Shown here: in pieces, positions 16,430 through 23,000 of the stretch | How the letters are laid out: the number at the start of each line of letters is the position of its first letter | Position numbering within the stretch: position 1 is the stretch's first letter | Assembly (NCBI GenBank): GCA_964568425.1 | Contig: CAZMPO010000019.1 | Location: forward strand, 1-35,284 | DNA from: CAKSQF01 sp964568425 | Lineage (GTDB): Bacteria > Bacillota > Clostridia > Oscillospirales > CAG-272 | Length of the DNA stretch: 35,284 nt | Direction of reading: 5' to 3' | Program-made: the position numbers and the translations under genes | Notes under the pieces: model-generated | Told to the model about the DNA's origin: nothing | The model's database searches: none | Seen by the model: only the letters and a program-made list of their open reading frames with translations

Positions 16430-16627
16430 TCGATATTCCCGACGAGATCGATCTCACGATCGAGACCGCCGCGCTCGCAAGAGGACGCAGTTACGGTTAC
16501 TGGGGTAATTTCGTCGGGGATCCTCATGAAGGTCCTGCGGAACAAATATTGTCCGGACATCACCGAGCTCGACGCCGCTCGAATCCTCGACGATACCAAC
16601 ATTTCGAAGGATAGACTGCATTGCTGA
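16430..16627 (+). pseudogene. Possible decayed coding remnant
   Basis: This stretch after the stop of the preceding gene has coding-like composition. One frame reads FDIPDEIDLTIETAALARG without a start codon, and another frame continues from an ATG at 16526 as a 33-residue reading frame (MKVLRNKYCPDITELDAARI and onward) ending at 16627. The two frames would join by a frameshift near 16510. I do not recognise a family. It could equally be a chance open stretch. Confidence 0.3.
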
Positions 16628-16644
16628 AATTGAATAATTGAATA

Positions 16645-16682
16645 TAAAAACGAGACTGCCTTTTCGACAGTCTCGTTTTTTG
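16645..16682. terminator. Bidirectional intrinsic terminator
   Basis: AAAAACGAGACTG and CAGTCTCGTTTTTT flank the loop ccttttcga. A-runs and T-runs on both sides make it usable from either strand. It sits between the convergent gene at 14746 (+) and the SGNH hydrolase (-). Confidence 0.9.
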
Positions 16683-16720
16683 GTATGACGGGTCGTGATG
16701 TCGCCGATATGTTGCTCTGC

Positions 16721-17377
16721 TCAAAGCCCTCTCAAAAATCCTTCGAGCCTTGATGCTATGATCGCGTGTCCGGCATCGTTGGGGTGCAGACCGTCGGGCA
16801 TAAAGAGCTTCATCTGCGACTCGACGTCCGGCTGGATGGATGATACTGCGAACAGATCGAGCACCGGGATCGCATAATGGCGGCAAACGTCCTTTATCAC
16901 ATCAACATAGCCCGAAAGCGGCAGGGTGGGTGCTTTGTAGCCGTCACCGCGCGGTGAGCTTTCGTTCAGACGGTGAGTGGGGGTCATGAAAACGATCGTT
17001 TTGCCCGGGTACATGTCGTACAGCTTGCGGATGAGCACATTGAGCGCACCGCAGAAGCTGTATGGCGTGCGGTCGTCGATGCTGCCGACGGGCGCATCGC
17101 CGTGACCGTAGTCGTTGGTGCCGCCGAAAACGACGATCATGTCAGCGTCCGGATCCATCGCGTCCGCACGCATGAGGAAGTCGAGATCCCACTGCTCAAT
17201 GTCGCTCTTTGCATGTTGGGGTGCGATGCGCGTGCCGCCGACACCGTAGTTGCGCGCCTCGGCAAGTCCTGCGGAGCGTTTCAGTCGCTGATGGAAAATG
17301 TTTGCGGGATCGGCGACCCCGACGCCCTCGGTTATGCTGTCTCCGAGGAAGTTGATCTTGAGTCCTTCGAGTTTCAT
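16721..17377 (-). CDS. SGNH/GDSL-family hydrolase (esterase or lipase type)
   Basis: A 218-residue protein of normal length for a bacterial SGNH hydrolase, without a signal peptide, so probably cytoplasmic. Block I is FLGDSITEG with the nucleophile Ser14. Block II is NYGVGGTRI with the oxyanion Gly. Block III is FGGTNDYG with its Asn. Block V is DGLHPND with catalytic Asp and His. These fit an esterase acting on acyl or acetyl esters, such as carbohydrate O-acetyl groups, but the substrate cannot be read from sequence. It is monocistronic. A -10-like TACAAT lies upstream on the minus strand but no convincing -35 box. Confidence 0.92.
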   Translation of the reverse strand: MKLEGLKINFLGDSITEGVGVADPANIFHQRLKRSAGLAEARNYGVGGTRIAPQHAKSDIEQWDLDFLMRADAMDPDADMIVVFGGTNDYGHGDAPVGSIDDRTPYSFCGALNVLIRKLYDMYPGKTIVFMTPTHRLNESSPRGDGYKAPTLPLSGYVDVIKDVCRHYAIPVLDLFAVSSIQPDVESQMKLFMPDGLHPNDAGHAIIASRLEGFLRGL

Positions 17378-17539
17378 TTTGTTCTACCAAAGCCTTGCGG
17401 CTTCCCTTTCGATTGGTTTTATATATTGTATCACAAACTTCGATAAAATGGAAGAGCTTTTGCAAAATTTGTCAAAAAAATTTCGAAAATGATTTTGCTG
17501 TACGGATTTTTGTACAGTAGGAAAGATATAATGGGGGAG

Positions 17540-17690
17540 GAATGAGGAATTAGGAATTAGGAATTAGGAATTAGGAATTTGCGAGATTTGGTTGTAATAT
17601 CGCCGAGATATCATTCAAATAAAATCCATTTTCGCCCGAATGGGCGAAAATGTTCCTCACCTCTTACCTCTTACCTCAAATCCGCCTCTT
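17540..17690. repeat. Composite intergenic repeat: taggaat array, stem-loop, cttacct array
   Basis: A taggaat heptamer array (17540-17580) is followed by a spacer containing gcgagatttgg and atatcgccgagat, the stem-loop cattttcgcccgaatgggcgaaaatg written as arms cattttcgccc/gggcgaaaatg (17627-17652), then cttacct heptamers and caaatccgcctctttg (to about 17692). This is the clearest single full-length copy of the composite element. Outside it, 17378-17539 and 17693-17808 hold no gene that I can support. Confidence 0.82.
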
Positions 17691-17808
17691 TGTGAAATCG
17701 TTGACTTAATAAATTAGCAAAACGCAAAAAAATGCCGTTATTATGCATAAACTTTTTCCTTATACAAACCAAAATAATACCACAAATTTACGGAAGTAGG
17801 TGCAACGA

Positions 17809-18558
17809 ATGTCGATTATTGTCGAAAACGAGAGCCTGTGTGCGGCTTATCAATCGGGGGACGCACATGCGCTCGATCTGCTTGTTGAGCAGAACACTAA
17901 GCTTGTTGCGGCAGTCGCGTCGTCGATCGGTCATCGCGGCAAGCTCGAATTTGAGGATCTTATGCAGGAAGGGAACATCGCGCTCATTCGTGCCGCCCAA
18001 ACCTACCGCCCCGACAAGGGATGCTCCTTCTCGACCTATGCGTGGAAGATAATCGAGCGCAAACTAAAGCGCGAGGTCGGCAAGAACGGACTCGCCGTTC
18101 GTCCGCCCGCAAATCTTTACGAGCACGCAAGATGCCTTGCCGCGATCGCCTCGGAACACGGAATTTCCTTATATTCGGACGATCGCGAGACGATCAACGA
18201 CCTTTTTGACCTCTTTTCGGCATATGAGCAGAAAAACGGCAGAGAGATCGATCGTCGCGGCTTTGAGAAGATCCTCGACTGCCTGCGCACGGTCAATTCG
18301 GGCACACTTTCGCTCGACTACGATCTGCCGTGCGAGATCGGAGCCTGCGATGATGATACGCAATCGCTCGTCGAAGATCTGCTGGCATCCGCGCTCAGCC
18401 CCAGAGAGAGGTTGCTCATCTCCATGCGATTCGGACTTTCCTGCGACCACTCCTGCACCCTCGCCGAGACGAGCCGTCGGATGGGGATCAGCCGCGAACG
18501 CGTCAGACAGATCGAGCAAAAATCGCTCTCCAAGCTTCGACTTGCCGCAATGAGATGA
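17809..18558 (+). CDS. Sigma-70-like RNA polymerase sigma factor (alternative type)
   Basis: A 249-residue sigma factor with region 2 at about residues 18-100 and region 4 at about 190-245. Region 2 includes LEFEDLMQEGNIALIRAAQT and FSTYA (74-78). Region 4 includes LSPRERLLISMRFGL and a helix-turn-helix ending in GISRERVRQIEQKSLSKLR, very close to the RpoD signature. Region 1.1 is absent and the region 3 linker is divergent. The two Trp that follow FSTYAT in sigma-70 region 2.3 are replaced (W79-K80-I81 here), so promoter melting or specificity should differ from the housekeeping factor. I cannot equate it with a named sporulation sigma. ATG 17809 is preferred over the GTG at 17800 because of the aggtg 4-8 nt upstream. 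No anti-sigma gene is adjacent. Confidence 0.88.
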   Translation: MSIIVENESLCAAYQSGDAHALDLLVEQNTKLVAAVASSIGHRGKLEFEDLMQEGNIALIRAAQTYRPDKGCSFSTYAWKIIERKLKREVGKNGLAVRPPANLYEHARCLAAIASEHGISLYSDDRETINDLFDLFSAYEQKNGREIDRRGFEKILDCLRTVNSGTLSLDYDLPCEIGACDDDTQSLVEDLLASALSPRERLLISMRFGLSCDHSCTLAETSRRMGISRERVRQIEQKSLSKLRLAAMR

Positions 18559-18585
18559 TTTTTCGGCGGAATATTCGAAAAACTA

Positions 18586-18614
18586 TTGCAAAATTGCGAA
18601 AAATGTGATAGAAT
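18586..18614 (+). promoter_or_regulatory. Sigma-A promoter for the YgjV-like gene
   Basis: TTGCAA (18586-18591) and TAGAAT (18609-18614) have 17-bp spacing. It starts 28 bp after the sigma-factor stop codon, so the next gene need not depend on read-through. Confidence 0.75.
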
Positions 18615-18646
18615 GTAGGGCGTCACAACAACAAAGGAGTCCTCCC

Positions 18647-19225
18647 ATGACAACCTACCAACTTATCACACAGGCGATCGGTCTGCTTGCGACCGCGATC
18701 GTCGTCTCGTCATTTCAGATCAAATCGCCGCGCGGCACGTTTTTTTTGATGTCATTTTCCTTCATCTGCTTCACGATCCACTATTTCATGCTCGGCTCGC
18801 TCGCAGGGGCACTGCAGAATTTCCTCTCGCTCGTTCGAAACATCTGCATCCTCGCCTTTCCGAAGGACAGCAGGGCGGGGCGGATCTCGAAGATCGCCGT
18901 CCTTGCCGCCATTTCGTCCATCCCCTTTGTCGAGCTGCTCGTCCCCGCACTTCCGTTTTCGCCTTGGGATTTTTTGGTCGTCCCCGCAACTGCGATTGGT
19001 TCGGCGATCTTTTGGACATCGGACGCCAAAAAGATACGTATCGCGCAGTTTTGCATCCTCTCGCCCGCGTGGCTGACCTATAATATCGTGTTCGGCTCGA
19101 TCCCCGGGATCGCCACCGAGTGCTTCAATCTCGCCTCGGTCGCGCTCTCGAGCGTGCGAATGAAGCGCGACGAAAAGAAAAAATTAAAGGAATTATCCGA
19201 GGCGGCAGACGATGATCGAAAATAA
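18647..19225 (+). CDS. YgjV-like inner membrane protein
   Basis: A 192-residue polytopic membrane protein matching the Imp-YgjV family by its N-terminal pattern: QAIGLLATAIVVSSFQIKS, then FICFTIHYFMLGSLAGALQN, then LVRNICILAF. About five hydrophobic segments are followed by a charged cytoplasmic tail (KRDEKKKLKELSEAADDDRK). The function of the family is unknown. The ATG at 18647 is fixed by aaaggag 7 nt upstream. It ends about 24 bp before the promoter of the Lrp-like gene. Confidence 0.85.
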   Translation: MTTYQLITQAIGLLATAIVVSSFQIKSPRGTFFLMSFSFICFTIHYFMLGSLAGALQNFLSLVRNICILAFPKDSRAGRISKIAVLAAISSIPFVELLVPALPFSPWDFLVVPATAIGSAIFWTSDAKKIRIAQFCILSPAWLTYNIVFGSIPGIATECFNLASVALSSVRMKRDEKKKLKELSEAADDDRK

Positions 19226-19248
19226 TTCGAAAAATTTGCGAAAAACTA

Positions 19249-19277
19249 TTGATTTTTTTAGCTTTTTATGATACAAT
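19249..19277 (+). promoter_or_regulatory. Sigma-A promoter for the Lrp/AsnC gene, with structured leader
   Basis: TTGATT (19249-19254) and TACAAT (19272-19277) are 17 bp apart. The predicted leader is about 118 nt. It holds CCCGATCG (19286-19293) pairing with CGGTCGGG (about 19318-19325), followed by tctttt. That arrangement resembles an attenuator, but I see no alternative antiterminator pairing. Confidence 0.72.
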
Positions 19278-19401
19278 AGACATGTCCCGATCGAACTCGA
19301 AATTTTACCGTAGAGAACGGTCGGGTCTTTTCTGCGCGTCATTGCCGCACCGATGCGGTACAAAATAGAAAAATCAAAAAACTGAAAGGTTCAACGGAAA
19401 A

Positions 19402-19854
19402 ATGGATAATATTGACCTTAAAATTCTGGGTTGCCTGAAAAACAACGCCAGAGAGAAGGCGTCGGCGATCGGAGAGGAGATCGGACTGTCGGTGTCTGCC
19501 GTGACCGAGCGCATCAAGCGAATGGAAGCGTCCGGGCTGATACGCCAATATACCCTGATCGTCGATCAAAAGAAGATCGGCAACTCGGTGTCGGCGATAA
19601 TGGAGGTCGCCATGGAGCATCCGCGCTACGGCGATGCGTTCCTTGCGATGATCGACAGCATCCCGAGCATCATCTCCTGCTACTGCGTGACCGGCGATTT
19701 CGACTATATTTTGCACATCGTCACCGATTCGACCGACGGACTCGAGGCGATCTACAGCAGACTCCGCTCCTTCGACGGCGTCGCGGACACCAAAACGCAC
19801 ATCATCCTTCGCAAATCCAAGGACGAATACACGGTCCTGCCAAGTGCACTTTAA
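19402..19854 (+). CDS. Lrp/AsnC family transcriptional regulator
   Basis: A 150-residue regulator of normal family length. The N-terminal helix-turn-helix (about residues 1-50) reads DNIDLKILGCLKNNAREK, then IGEEIGLSVSAVTERIKRME. The C-terminal RAM domain (about 65-145) holds ISCYCVTGDFDYILHIVTDS, the Lrp pattern for ligand and oligomer contacts. Such proteins regulate amino-acid metabolism genes on binding an amino acid. The adjacent downstream aminotransferase is a plausible target, though this is inference. It may autoregulate through its own promoter. Confidence 0.93.
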   Translation: MDNIDLKILGCLKNNAREKASAIGEEIGLSVSAVTERIKRMEASGLIRQYTLIVDQKKIGNSVSAIMEVAMEHPRYGDAFLAMIDSIPSIISCYCVTGDFDYILHIVTDSTDGLEAIYSRLRSFDGVADTKTHIILRKSKDEYTVLPSAL

Positions 19855-19863
19855 TTTTTCATA

Positions 19864-19925
19864 CAGAGCCGTCATACAAACAGAGCCGTCATACAAACAG
19901 AGCCGTCTGTAAGGCGGCTCTGTTT
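19864..19925 (+). terminator. Terminator with triplicated left arm
   Basis: The terminator stem is CAGAGCCG (19898-19905) / CGGCTCTG (19915-19922) followed by TTT. The left arm is present three times, at 19864, 19881 and 19898, with a 17-bp period (cagagccgtcatacaaa), but the right arm occurs once. The three left arms would compete for the same right arm. Confidence 0.78.
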
Positions 19926-20168
19926 GAGGTAAGAGGTAATAGGTAAGAGGTAAGAAGTGCGGAACATTTTCGCCCATTCGGGCGAAAATGGATTTATATT
20001 TGTAATCGCGAATGATTGATTATACATCACGCCGATATTATCCCCCGATCAACAAAGAGGCGGGCGATCGATGATCGCCCCTAGCGAATTTGAGGTAAGA
20101 GGTAAGATGTAAGAGGTAAGAGGATCGGAATTTTAATTTCTCATTCCTAATTCCTAATTTCTAATTCG
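19926..20168. repeat. Composite intergenic repeat, inverted orientation
   Basis: In order: ggtaaga/ggtaata heptamers (19926-19958); stem-loop cattttcgccc-att-cgggcgaaaatg (19965-19990); the module in reverse (atattatcccccgatcaac near 20035); gggcgatcgatgatcgcccc (near 20062); a second ggtaaga array (20094-20132); and an attccta array (20135-20168) that abuts the ribosome binding site of the aminotransferase gene. No other gene is supported in 19855-20176, and I see no clear promoter for the next gene. Confidence 0.8.
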
Positions 20169-20176
20169 GAGCAACT

Positions 20177-21373
20177 ATGTACAACAAAAAAATGTATTCC
20201 CTCGGCGCGCAGGGGTCGGTGATCAGAGAGATCTTCGAGTACGGCAAAGCGCGCAAGGCTCTTATCGGGGACGAAAATGTCTTCGATTTCTCGCTCGGCA
20301 ACCCGTCCGTCCCTGCTCCCGACTGCATAAACGAGACGGTGCGCCGACTGCTCGACTCGCGCGATCCGATAGCACTGCACGGGTACACAAGCTCGCGCGG
20401 CGATATGTCGACCAGATCTGCGATAGCAGACGATCTTCGCCGCAGATTTGATGTCAATGTCTCAGCCGACGATATCATAATGACCCTTGGCGCGGCGGCA
20501 TCACTCTCGTGCGCACTCGGTGCTCTTTGCGAGGACGGGGACGAATTTATCGTCATCTCGCCCTATTTCCCCGAATATCGCGTCTTCGTCGAGGCGGCAG
20601 GCGGCAAGCTTGTCGAAGTGCCTGCCGACCCCGATCGCGGATTTTCGCTCGATATCGCCGCTCTCGATCGGGCGATCGGTCCGCACACCAAGGCGGTCAT
20701 CATCAACTCGCCCAATAATCCGACGGGCAGAGTCTACTCGACAGCCGAGATCGCCGACCTCGCCGATCTCCTCACACGCCGATCCTTTGGCAGAGAGCCG
20801 ATCATGCTCATCTCGGACGAGCCCTATCGCGAGCTGATTTATGGGGACGAAATTTATCCTTTTGTGACAAAATACTACAAAAACAGCATAGTTTGCTATT
20901 CCTACAGCAAATCGCTCTCGCTTGCGGGCGAGAGGATCGGCTACCTGCTCGTCTGCCCCGATGCGGATCTCGCGAGCGAGATCCTCGCTGCCGCCGCAGG
21001 GGCGGCAAGAGCACTCGGCTACGTTTGCGCGCCCTCGCTCTTTCAAGCGGTCATCGCCGAGTGCACGGGGGCACTGTCGGACGTTTCGGTCTATGATGCG
21101 AGCAGAAAACTGCTCTCGGATGCACTTTGGAAGCTCGGGTTCGATTTTGCGCCGCCCGACGGCGCGTTCTATCTTTTCCTGCGCTCGCCTTCGGGGGACG
21201 CGGACGAGTGCTTTCGACGTGCGCGCGATCACGAACTGCTCCTCGTGCCCTCTGACTCGTTCGGCGTGAAGGGCTACCTGCGCGTGTCCTATTGCACCCC
21301 GCCCGAGACGATCGAGCGCGCACTGCCCGCTTTTGAGGCTCTCGCGAGGGACTATGGGCTTTCGGGCAGATAA
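20177..21373 (+). CDS. Pyridoxal-phosphate-dependent aminotransferase (class I/II)
   Basis: A 398-residue fold-type I aminotransferase, probably an aspartate/aromatic-type enzyme transferring amino groups between an amino acid and a 2-oxo acid. Visible motifs are FDFSLGNPSVPAP near the N-terminus, TLGAAASLSCAL (the phosphate-binding helix), NSPNNPTG, ISDEPYRELIY with the PLP-contacting Asp and Tyr, SYSKSLSLAGERIGY with the Schiff-base Lys245, and a C-terminal Arg in LRVSYCTP that binds the substrate carboxylate. The ATG follows cggagc. It lies downstream of the Lrp/AsnC regulator and may be controlled by it. The exact substrate cannot be told. Confidence 0.92.
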   Translation: MYNKKMYSLGAQGSVIREIFEYGKARKALIGDENVFDFSLGNPSVPAPDCINETVRRLLDSRDPIALHGYTSSRGDMSTRSAIADDLRRRFDVNVSADDIIMTLGAAASLSCALGALCEDGDEFIVISPYFPEYRVFVEAAGGKLVEVPADPDRGFSLDIAALDRAIGPHTKAVIINSPNNPTGRVYSTAEIADLADLLTRRSFGREPIMLISDEPYRELIYGDEIYPFVTKYYKNSIVCYSYSKSLSLAGERIGYLLVCPDADLASEILAAAAGAARALGYVCAPSLFQAVIAECTGALSDVSVYDASRKLLSDALWKLGFDFAPPDGAFYLFLRSPSGDADECFRRARDHELLLVPSDSFGVKGYLRVSYCTPPETIERALPAFEALARDYGLSGR

Positions 21374-21407
21374 TCTCAAAAAAACATGATAAATTGCTCG
21401 ATTTCTG

Positions 21408-21436
21408 TTGACAAAATCGCGCAAAAGTGGTAAAAT
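21408..21436 (+). promoter_or_regulatory. Consensus sigma-A promoter for mscL and the DtxR-like gene
   Basis: TTGACA (21408-21413) and TAAAAT (21431-21436) are 17 bp apart. The ribosome site cggagg is near 21456 before the ATG at 21470. Confidence 0.85.
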
Positions 21437-21469
21437 ATCTCTGTCAGAAAAAAATCGGAGGACATTAAA

Positions 21470-21943
21470 ATGAAGAAGTTTTTCAAAGAATTTCGCGAAT
21501 TTATCAATAAGGGCAACGTTGTCGACATGGCAGTCGCCGTCATCATCGGCGCGGCATTCTCGCCGATCGTAAACGCCCTCGTTAACAACATCATCATGCC
21601 AGTGATCGGCAAGCTCGTCGGCAATATCGACTTTACCGATCTCAAAACGGTGCTCACCGAGGAAGTGCTCGATGAGGCAGGCAACATTGTTACCCCCGAG
21701 GTCGCTATCGGCTGGGGCGTGCTCATCGGCGCGGTCGTCAATTTCCTGATCGTAGCCCTTTGCGTGTTCACCATGCTCAAGGTCATCCTTGCCGCAAAGA
21801 ACGGCGGCGAAAAGCTTGCCAAGAAGGGCAAAAAGGCAGAGCCCGAGAAGCCCGCAGAGCCTGCGGCACCCGTCGAGACCGATCTCGACGTCCTTCGCGA
21901 GATCCGCGATCTTCTGAAGGATAACGAAAAAAAGGCGAAATAA
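21470..21943 (+). CDS. mscL: Large-conductance mechanosensitive channel MscL
   Basis: A 157-residue membrane protein that forms a pentameric emergency channel opening under membrane tension during hypo-osmotic shock. The N-terminal amphipathic helix (FKEFREFINKGNVVDMAVAV) runs into TM1 (IIGAAFSPIVNALVNNIIMP), the classic MscL signature. TM2 is near residues 82-105 (WGVLIGAVVNFLIVALCVFT). The C-terminal bundle (DVLREIRDLL) is reached through an extended Lys/Glu/Pro/Ala linker. The length is at the upper end of the family because of this linker. It is followed 31 bp later by a DtxR-like regulator, probably co-transcribed. Confidence 0.97.
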   Translation: MKKFFKEFREFINKGNVVDMAVAVIIGAAFSPIVNALVNNIIMPVIGKLVGNIDFTDLKTVLTEEVLDEAGNIVTPEVAIGWGVLIGAVVNFLIVALCVFTMLKVILAAKNGGEKLAKKGKKAEPEKPAEPAAPVETDLDVLREIRDLLKDNEKKAK

Positions 21944-21974
21944 TCCAAAAAACGACGAAAAGAGGACAGCGGCA

Positions 21975-22352
21975 GTGAAAATTCAGAGATCCGCCGAGGA
22001 CTATCTCGAAACGATACTTGTACTTGAAAAGCGCGGTGGGAGCGTCCGATCGATCGATATCGCGACCGAGCTCGGCTTTTCGAAGCCGTCTGTCAGCGTC
22101 GCGATGAAAAATCTCAAAGCAGACGGACACATAACGGTGGATGCGGACGGCTCGATCCGCCTCCTGCCGACCGGTCGCGCGATCGCCGAGCGCATACTCG
22201 AACGGCACACGACCCTGTCCGATCTGCTCGTCCGCCTCGGCGTCTCAAGGGAGATCGCGATCGAGGACGCCTGCAGGATCGAGCATGTCATCAGCACAGA
22301 AAGCTTCGAAGCCATCAAAGCCCACGTCGCGATGCACGGAGAAAAGAAGTAG
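21975..22352 (+). CDS. DtxR/MntR-family metal-dependent transcriptional regulator
   Basis: A 125-residue protein matching the DtxR/MntR family. The winged helix is at about residues 1-65 (SAEDYLETILVLEKRGGSVR, then FSKPSVSVAMKNLKADGHI). The metal-binding and dimerisation domain follows (AERILERHTTLSDLLVRLGV, DACRIEHVIS with family His/Glu ligand positions). There is no C-terminal SH3-like FeoA domain, as in short MntR-type members. It should repress metal uptake genes when Mn or Fe is plentiful, but no transporter lies near. The start is GTG with a gagga ribosome site about 10 nt upstream. It probably shares the mscL promoter. Confidence 0.9.
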   Translation: MKIQRSAEDYLETILVLEKRGGSVRSIDIATELGFSKPSVSVAMKNLKADGHITVDADGSIRLLPTGRAIAERILERHTTLSDLLVRLGVSREIAIEDACRIEHVISTESFEAIKAHVAMHGEKK

Positions 22353-22379
22353 ATCAAGATACCTCTGCCGCGAAGATTT

Positions 22380-22550
22380 TGATATTTACCTGCCGAGATG
22401 ATGTGTCGGCGGGGTGAAACATCAAGACCTGTTTGTTGACCGGTCGATTGATAATAAATCAACCGCTAAAGAAACATATTTGTCGCACCTACCCACATCT
22501 CGGCGATGGCATAACCATGTTTCCACTGAATAAATATCTTGTATCTTGTA
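22380..22550. repeat. Partial copies of the intergenic repeat modules
   Basis: Short fragments related to the dispersed modules: gatgatgtgtcggcgggg, a ggtcgattgataataaatc block, and cggcgatggcataacc near 22504. A 7- to 9-nt repeat atcttgt lies at 22537-22550. No gene is supported in 22353-22553. Confidence 0.55.
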
Positions 22551-22553
22551 TCT

Positions 22554-22598
22554 AAATTCACACGCCGCCCACCAATTCGGTGGGCGGCGTGTGAATTT
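22554..22598. terminator. Perfect 20-bp stem-loop between convergent genes
   Basis: The left arm at 22554-22573 (aaattcacacgccgcccacc) pairs perfectly with 22579-22598 around the loop aattc. It lies between the DtxR-like gene (+) and the small minus-strand gene at 22606-22764. The T-run is short on both strands (tttt on plus), so its strength as a terminator is uncertain. Confidence 0.75.
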
Positions 22599-22605
22599 TG
22601 CGGTT

Positions 22606-22764
22606 TTATTTATCTTCTTTGTTGCGTCGGTGTTTGGCGAGCGCGACTATTACGGAAACGCAAAATAGCGCGATCGTTGTCAGAAAGAGCGCGATGTCGC
22701 CTGTCGGCGGCGATGTCAGCTCGGTCGTTACACTCTCGGCTGCGATCAAGATCTCGTTTATCAT
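22606..22764 (-). CDS. 52-residue protein with a sortase-type C-terminal signal
   Basis: A small protein beginning MINEILIAAESVTTEL, then SPPTGD, then a hydrophobic helix (IALFLTTIALFCVSVIVALA) and a basic tail (KHRRNKEDK). The last 34 residues look like a cell-wall sorting signal. SPPTG fits the (S/P)PXTG pattern known for Clostridioides difficile SrtB. There is no N-terminal signal peptide, which is unusual for a sortase substrate, so it may simply be a single-pass membrane peptide. It is supported as a real gene by its own consensus promoter and by the stem-loop after the stop. The best ribosome site (gaagggag) is 15 nt upstream and serves a 4-codon reading frame (22761-22775) whose TGA overlaps this ATG, so it may be translated by coupling. 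Confidence 0.62.
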   Translation of the reverse strand: MINEILIAAESVTTELTSPPTGDIALFLTTIALFCVSVIVALAKHRRNKEDK

Positions 22765-22813
22765 TTTTCTACCATGTCGCTCCCTTCAAATTCATTTATT
22801 TTCGTCTGCCTCT

Positions 22814-22842
22814 ATTGTAACATATTATTAAACAAATGTCAA
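22814..22842 (-). promoter_or_regulatory. Consensus sigma-A promoter for the 52-residue protein
   Basis: On the minus strand TTGACA (22842-22837) and TACAAT (22819-22814) are 17 bp apart. It is divergent from the capA promoter about 90 bp away. Confidence 0.85.
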
Positions 22843-22931
22843 TATTATTTGAGAAAAATTTTCAAAAAAATCAAAAGAATTTTTGCGCAGAGGGGCACTT
22901 GTTAATAAACTGTTGTATTTTTGAAAATCTG

Positions 22932-22960
22932 TTGACAAAAGCTGATAAATGTTGTAAAAT
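22932..22960 (+). promoter_or_regulatory. Consensus sigma-A promoter for the CapA-family gene
   Basis: TTGACA (22932-22937) and TAAAAT (22955-22960) are 17 bp apart. The ribosome site aggaagg is at 22982-22988. Confidence 0.85.
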
Positions 22961-23000
22961 AGAAAGATAAAGATATCAAACAGGAAGGTTGTATAAAAGG

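Noticed and set aside
17701..17760. Promoter for the sigma factor gene
   Set aside because: TTGACT is present at 17701 but no suitable -10 box lies 16-18 bp downstream. Other candidates have poor spacing, so no promoter is reported.
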